43,027 nt of DNA. Source: an uncultured Clostridia bacterium (lineage in GTDB: Bacteria; Bacillota; Clostridia; UBA1381). The notes beneath the pieces are model-generated. The model was not told the DNA's origin. It saw nothing but the letters and a program-made list of their open reading frames with translations, and did no database searches. Below, piece after piece: positions 38,811 to 43,027 of this stretch; position 1 is the stretch's first letter; the number at the start of each line of letters is the position of its first letter. A program made the position numbers and the translations under genes. The stretch spans positions 1 to 43,027 of the forward strand of contig CAKSJF010000010.1 of NCBI GenBank assembly GCA_934462945.1. Direction: 5' to 3'.

Positions 38811-40502
38811 TCATAGAACCGGAAATTCTAACTGTTCTATAGCATTTTGCAGAATCGGATGCCGGATCACAAAGTGGATAGCAGGTGCGTTATTTTTAGA
38901 AATCATCACATATTCTCCCGGTCGGATAGAGATTTGAATATTCCGGAACGCATTTTTTCCGGTACATCGGACAGTGTAGTTCGGAATTGCCGCGGCAAGC
39001 TGTTTTGTCATCATCATATGCGCCTGATATTCCTCCGGGGTATATGAAATTGTTTTCGGAAAGAAGATTGGAGAAAGAGATAAGCCTGTATCCTCTGCTT
39101 GCTCCGGCAGCTCGTCCACAATTTGATTTTCCCTGCTGATTCGGAAAAATACTTCTCTGCGCTCTGCGGCATAGGCAAGGATTTTTTCCTGCTCCGCTCG
39201 CGGTATGCAGTGCCGGAGGAGCATTTTTTTTAAAAATTCCTCGTCGACAGAATAGATCGGCGGTGCGGTCAAAATGTGTTTTCGTGTGCCGGGTACGCTT
39301 GTATCGGAACGGAGAAATGTCCGGAGCGCATCCGCAGAATCCTCCCGATAAATTTCCATCAGCGGAAACGATTTTTTTAACAGGCTGTCTGCGCGTTTCC
39401 GGTAGTAGACAAGCTCATCCTTTTTTTTGGTCAGCGTATATTTTCCGCTCTTGTGATCTCCGGCAACACTTTCTCCCGAAAGCGCAGCCGCACCGGAAAC
39501 GTTCAGAAAATGGCAGTATACCTGATTATGTATCCCTTTGAAATAATATGGTTCGATCTGCCCGGTCATATAGAGCGGAATCCAGCATTCTAACCCCAGC
39601 ATCAGCTCATGAAACGGCCGGTTCAGATTGTGTACCACCTGGAGGTGCAGTCCTTTTTTCAGCATGGCGGCAAGTCCGAACATGTATTTTTTTGAAAAAT
39701 CCATATCTGCCGCCATGTCGTCCATCTGCATATCGCTGCACATAAAGACCGGTTCTTTGGAATGGGAAAGCGCAGTCGCCTTTAAAAAGTCCAGCTCTCC
39801 TGTTTTCATTTCCGAAATCCCGTAATAGGTTTTTGCGGTTGGCAGCTGAAAGGGCAGGGAGGGAACATTCAGCTCATCAAAATGGATTGCCTTGATATAC
39901 TGGTTCAAATCAAATTCGTCCAGCTTTTTTAAAAAAGGCAGCAGCGGATTTTCTTCCTCCGGCAGAGTCGATTCCAAAAACCATGTCCGGATTGCGGCGG
40001 CGTATTGCGCCTGTGTTTCGAGCTGCTCTGACGGGACTTTCAAAAGTCCGGCAGCAAGCTCTTTTTCTTGTTCCGAGCAATATCCTCTTGCGATTACTCT
40101 GGACAGCTCCTCTAAAAACTGCTCCGGATGTGCCGGCCGCCGCTGACCGTTCCGAATCCGGGAGATATAGGAGGAATCGTATTTCAAAGCTTTTGAAATT
40201 TCAGCAGTTTTTACCGACAGCGTCTGAAACAGAAGATCTGTTTTTTTCTGAAATCCGGCATAGTCAAAATCCTGTCCGGAGAGAGCCTCTCTAAGGCTCT
40301 CTGCTATTTTTTCCGAATCGTCATATCCTGCCAGATGGAGTCCCCGGCATAGCTTTAAAAAATCCTCCGAATCCGGTCTTGGCATTCTCTCGCCGGTGCG
40401 GTAGCGGCTGACGGTCGATTCAGAAATGCCGGATAATTCGGAAAGCTCCTTTCCGGAGATTCCAAGCTCTTTCATCATATCATTTAACTGATTGCGAAAC
40501 AT
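38811..40502 (-). CDS. XRE-family regulator with two HTH domains and a large C-terminal domain
   Basis: A 563-residue protein. HTH 1 (about 8-45) reads K-E-L-S-E-L-S-G-I-S-E-S-T-V-S-R-Y-R-T-G. HTH 2 (about 92-124) reads T-A-E-I-S-K-A-L-K-Y-D-S-S-Y-I-S-R-I. Two tandem XRE folds suit recognition of a long palindrome. The remaining 430 residues have no motif I know and may sense a ligand or bind a partner. The start at 40502 follows GAAGGTGAG; the frame to 40676 runs through the promoter and into the divergent gene. A perfect 24-bp palindrome abuts its -35 box, suggesting autoregulation. Confidence 0.8.
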   Translation of the reverse strand: MFRNQLNDMMKELGISGKELSELSGISESTVSRYRTGERMPRPDSEDFLKLCRGLHLAGYDDSEKIAESLREALSGQDFDYAGFQKKTDLLFQTLSVKTAEISKALKYDSSYISRIRNGQRRPAHPEQFLEELSRVIARGYCSEQEKELAAGLLKVPSEQLETQAQYAAAIRTWFLESTLPEEENPLLPFLKKLDEFDLNQYIKAIHFDELNVPSLPFQLPTAKTYYGISEMKTGELDFLKATALSHSKEPVFMCSDMQMDDMAADMDFSKKYMFGLAAMLKKGLHLQVVHNLNRPFHELMLGLECWIPLYMTGQIEPYYFKGIHNQVYCHFLNVSGAAALSGESVAGDHKSGKYTLTKKKDELVYYRKRADSLLKKSFPLMEIYREDSADALRTFLRSDTSVPGTRKHILTAPPIYSVDEEFLKKMLLRHCIPRAEQEKILAYAAERREVFFRISRENQIVDELPEQAEDTGLSLSPIFFPKTISYTPEEYQAHMMMTKQLAAAIPNYTVRCTGKNAFRNIQISIRPGEYVMISKNNAPAIHFVIRHPILQNAIEQLEFPVL

Positions 40503-40523
40503 CTTTCTCACCTTCTTATCTAT

Positions 40524-40552
40524 AGTATAAATAAAATTTCCAATTTTGTCAA
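40524..40552 (-). promoter_or_regulatory. Promoter of the XRE regulator
   Basis: On the minus strand: TTGACA, 17 bases, TATACT. The -35 box overlaps the palindromic operator by two bases. Confidence 0.88.
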
Positions 40553-40574
40553 TGCCATTTCCGGAAATGGCATT
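40551..40574. promoter_or_regulatory. Perfect 24-bp palindromic operator between divergent promoters
   Basis: The half-site AATGCCATTTCC is followed without a gap by its exact inverted complement. The palindrome touches both -35 boxes, overlapping each by two bases. It is the probable binding site of the adjacent two-HTH regulator. Confidence 0.75.
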
Positions 40575-40601
40575 TACTTTTTTTCGGTTTTCTGCTACAA
40601 T
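40573..40601 (+). promoter_or_regulatory. Promoter of the LRR/SLH surface-protein operon
   Basis: TTTACT, 17 bases, TACAAT with an extended TGC before the -10 box. The weak -35 overlaps the operator, so this promoter may depend on, or be blocked by, the regulator. Confidence 0.72.
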
Positions 40602-40638
40602 AACAGTATCGAAATTATCTTTAGAAAGGCAGATGTTT

Positions 40639-42528
40639 ATGTACTTAAAAAAACTTGGTTCTATCATACTCGGCATATCTTTGCTTGCCTCGGCGGCATT
40701 TGTGCCAACGGCAAATGCGTGGAGCGTTTATGATTCAGATTACGGTATGGAATGGAACGAACAAAGCAAAACAGCTGTAACTGACGATATGGAGGAGTAT
40801 CGCCAGAATGATTCGCTTGAATCACTTGTGTATACAATCCGTGATGACGGCTCGGCAATGATTACAAGTTATTCGGCGAAATTCTGGTACGACTCTGATC
40901 CGAATTTTACGATTGAACTGAATATTCCGTCTGAGATAAACGGACATCCCGTTACGGCGATAGGTGACGGAGCGCTTTGTGAAAGCGCAACAAAAATTTC
41001 CGGTATTACACTGCCGCCTACGATCAAGGAAATCGGAAACAGAGCTATTGACTGTCGGTACTTAAAATATCTGAATTTAAACGACGGTCTTGAGGTTATA
41101 AAAGATGCAGCCATTAACTGCGGCGACATCCTCGAAACTCTTGTCATTCCTGACAGTGTAAAATACATAGGAAACGAAGCAATATGCGGAGAGGCTCTTA
41201 AAAACATTACAATGCCTCAAAATCTTGAATATATGGGAAAGAGAATATTCTTCGGCACGGCATATGATAAAGACGCGAATAACCGTGTGGACGGAATACA
41301 GTATCACGGGCAATACTTAATTGCCGGAATCCGAATCGGTTATGCGACAATTGATAACCCCGACCCGTCCGCACCGACTGAAAACAGGCAGATTCATGAA
41401 TGGGAGGCTGTCGGCGATATTGAAATCCGTGAAGGCACAACTCTTATGGGTGTTGACGCATTTCAAATGTCCAACATTACATCGGTTAAAATTCCGTCAA
41501 CCTTGAAATCTATTTCAAAGCTTGGTTTTTACTGGTGCAAAAATCTTGATAATGTTGTGATTCCGGGCACTGTAAAGGAAATTGGGGATAACGCATTTTC
41601 GTGGTGCGAAAGCCTTTCCAACCTCACAATCGAAGAAGGCGTTGAGCATATCGGCGAGGCAGCGTTTTTCCGGTGCAACAACTTGAATGAGGTTACAGTT
41701 CCGAAAAGTGTAACGCAGATTGATATGCATGCTTTCGGCTGGGACTATGTAAACGACTATGACGTAAGAAATGAAAATCTTGTGATCAAATGCTACAGCG
41801 GCACAGCTGCCGAACAGTACGCAAGAGACAACGGATTTCGGTGCATTTTGCTTGATACGGGCGAAATCATCGAAAAAGGCGAACCGACCGCCGCTGCGGA
41901 CGACCGATATGTATGCGAGGAAAAAGGCGATCAATGTGCAGTGAAACGATTTAAGGACATCATGAGTGCGGATGGCGATCCGAACCATTCCGGCATTGAA
42001 TACTGTCTTGACAACGGCATTATGGCTGGCACGGGTGCAGACACATTCAATCCGGATGACAGCATCACAAGAGCGCAGTTTGCAGCGATGTTTTACCGAT
42101 TTGCCGGCTCTCCCGAAGCAAGCGAAAATTCAAAATTTTCGGATTTAACGCAGGATTGGTATAAAAAGCCGATTGCGTGGGCAGCCGCAAACGGCGTGCT
42201 GAGCGGTACAGGCGATACAACTTTCTCGCCCGATGATGCGATCACAAGAGAGCAGATTGCGGCGATATTCTATCGGTATGCACAGTCAAAAGGACTTGAC
42301 GTATCGCTCGACGATTCTGGCATTGTCTCTGCTCTTGAAGGCTACAACGACTATGCGGATATATCTGATTATGCAAAGATTCCTGTTGCCTGGTGCTTTG
42401 ATGAGAATGTTATGTTTATCCATTCCATGAACGGATATGAATACGCGATCTATCCGAAAGTTGCGCCGTCAAGAGCTGATACGGCAACCATGTTTTTGAA
42501 ATTTTCTTATGAGTTGAACGGGAACTAA
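40639..42528 (+). CDS. Secreted BspA-type leucine-rich-repeat protein with C-terminal SLH domains
   Basis: A 629-residue protein with a signal peptide (1-27, cut after TANA). Residues about 85-400 hold BspA/LRR_5 repeats such as I-T-L-P-P-T-I-K-E-I-G, V-I-P-D-S-V-K-Y-I-G-N-E-A and V-V-I-P-G-T-V-K-E-I-G-D-N-A-F. Three SLH modules follow: about 437-490, about 495-550, and a degenerate third at about 572-628. The first two carry S-I-T-R-A-Q-F-A-A-M and A-I-T-R-E-Q-I-A-A-I. SLH domains hold proteins on pyruvylated wall polymers, so this is a surface-displayed adhesin or binding protein. The start at 40639 follows AAAGG by 9 bases; earlier ATGs lie in the promoter. Regulated by the 24-bp operator (inference). 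Confidence 0.88.
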   Translation: MYLKKLGSIILGISLLASAAFVPTANAWSVYDSDYGMEWNEQSKTAVTDDMEEYRQNDSLESLVYTIRDDGSAMITSYSAKFWYDSDPNFTIELNIPSEINGHPVTAIGDGALCESATKISGITLPPTIKEIGNRAIDCRYLKYLNLNDGLEVIKDAAINCGDILETLVIPDSVKYIGNEAICGEALKNITMPQNLEYMGKRIFFGTAYDKDANNRVDGIQYHGQYLIAGIRIGYATIDNPDPSAPTENRQIHEWEAVGDIEIREGTTLMGVDAFQMSNITSVKIPSTLKSISKLGFYWCKNLDNVVIPGTVKEIGDNAFSWCESLSNLTIEEGVEHIGEAAFFRCNNLNEVTVPKSVTQIDMHAFGWDYVNDYDVRNENLVIKCYSGTAAEQYARDNGFRCILLDTGEIIEKGEPTAAADDRYVCEEKGDQCAVKRFKDIMSADGDPNHSGIEYCLDNGIMAGTGADTFNPDDSITRAQFAAMFYRFAGSPEASENSKFSDLTQDWYKKPIAWAAANGVLSGTGDTTFSPDDAITREQIAAIFYRYAQSKGLDVSLDDSGIVSALEGYNDYADISDYAKIPVAWCFDENVMFIHSMNGYEYAIYPKVAPSRADTATMFLKFSYELNGN

Positions 42529-42545
42529 AAAAGGACGGTGCAGTT

Positions 42546-43027
42546 TTGTTGAAAAAAAGATTTTTTGTTTTTTTCGTTTTCATAACAGTTTTATGTAGTC
42601 TTTTTCCGGCTTTTGCACAAACCACGGGCGGCAAATGCGGTGAAAATGTAAACTACATGTTTGATTTTGATACCGGACATCTCAGTATTAGCGGTATGGG
42701 CAATATGAGACAATATACGAAAAATTCCGTTGCACCGTGGTATAGCTTCAGAGATGAAATTGTAAGCGTATCGATAGAAAATGGAGTGACAAGCATTGGC
42801 GATTATTCGTTTTTCTGGTGCGGCAGCTTAAATAGTGTAACAATTTCAAGCAGCGTCAAAACGATAGGACATAGTGCGTTTTACAATTGTGATGCCTTAA
42901 CGGCGGTAACGATTCCGGAAGGGGTAGAAAGGATTGAAGATGAAGCATTTCAGAATTGCACGGGTTTGGAAGAAGTGTTTATCTCAGGCAGTGTAAAAAA
43001 TATTGGAAAGAGTGCGTTTTATAATTG
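42546..43027 (+). CDS. Second secreted BspA-type leucine-rich-repeat protein (partial, runs off the window)
   Basis: An open frame begins at TTG 42546 (or TTG 42549) after AAAAAGGA and continues to the window end, about 160 codons. It encodes a signal peptide (K-K-R-F-F-V-F-F-V-F...A-F-A) and a spacer with D-T-G-H-L-S-I-S-G-M-G, common at the start of LRR_5 adhesins. Repeats follow, such as S-V-K-T-I-G-H-S-A-F-Y-N-C and G-V-E-R-I-E-D-E-A-F-Q-N-C. Only 17 bases separate it from the previous gene, so the two form an operon. Anchoring domains, if any, lie beyond the window. Confidence 0.82.
   Translation, partial: MLKKRFFVFFVFITVLCSLFPAFAQTTGGKCGENVNYMFDFDTGHLSISGMGNMRQYTKNSVAPWYSFRDEIVSVSIENGVTSIGDYSFFWCGSLNSVTISSSVKTIGHSAFYNCDALTAVTIPEGVERIEDEAFQNCTGLEEVFISGSVKNIGKSAFYN

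Overview
The window looks like chromosomal backbone of a spore-forming, anaerobic Clostridia bacterium, probably a gut-type Oscillospiraceae/Lachnospiraceae relative (inference). The reasons are sporulation genes (ylbJ, yqfC, yqfD, spoIVFB-like, spoIIM-like), strong AGGAGG-type ribosome sites, TTG and GTG starts, a glycyl radical enzyme, ECF-type vitamin transport, a split cobalamin-dependent methionine synthase, and SLH and 'copper amine oxidase N-terminal' stalk domains on secreted proteins. I see no rRNA, tRNA, CRISPR array, prophage or complete insertion sequence.

Layout. 1-170 is the end of a short palindromic repeat. 171-4888 is a four-gene operon: a GT-C-like membrane protein, an alpha/beta hydrolase, an SGNH hydrolase and a secreted GH26-like glycosidase with a stalk domain. 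4938-6508 (minus) holds a GtrB-type glycosyltransferase and a nitroreductase whose leader looks like a transcription attenuator. 6658-11474 (minus) is a four-gene operon: an alpha/alpha-barrel protein and a DUF4430 protein, which together resemble the two halves of intrinsic factor/transcobalamin, then EcfT, then a fused EcfA-EcfA-S protein. 11670-13210 (minus) is mscL and ylbJ. 13414-18290 is the conserved yqfC-yqfD-phoH-ybeY-era-recO block, interrupted between era and recO by a 260-bp element with 15-bp terminal inverted repeats.

18378-22197 is a dCMP deaminase, glycyl radical enzyme and activase operon. 22419-28450 carries a CdaR-like regulator, ftsE, ftsX, an EnvC-like M23 peptidase, an S41 peptidase and a SpoIVFB-like site-2 protease. 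SpoIIM-like and XerD-like genes follow. 30277-30702 (minus) is a free-standing stalk-domain protein. 30835-34703 is metF, the methionine synthase reactivation domain as its own gene, and metH. A HAD-IIA phosphatase, a GH110-like beta-helix protein and a MATE exporter follow. The right end has a double-HTH XRE regulator (minus) facing two leucine-rich-repeat surface proteins (plus). A perfect 24-bp palindrome sits exactly between the two -35 boxes.

How the parts fit (inference). If the ECF operon imports a corrinoid, it would supply MetH, the clearest B12-dependent enzyme in the window. FtsEX, the EnvC-like hydrolase and the S41 protease form a division/cell-wall hydrolysis module, and the S41-SpoIVFB adjacency recalls CtpB processing in sporulation. 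Surface polysaccharide and adhesion functions lie at both ends. The most unusual items are the intrinsic-factor-like ECF cassette, the nitroreductase attenuator, the 24-bp palindrome, and the repeat abutting the era stop codon.
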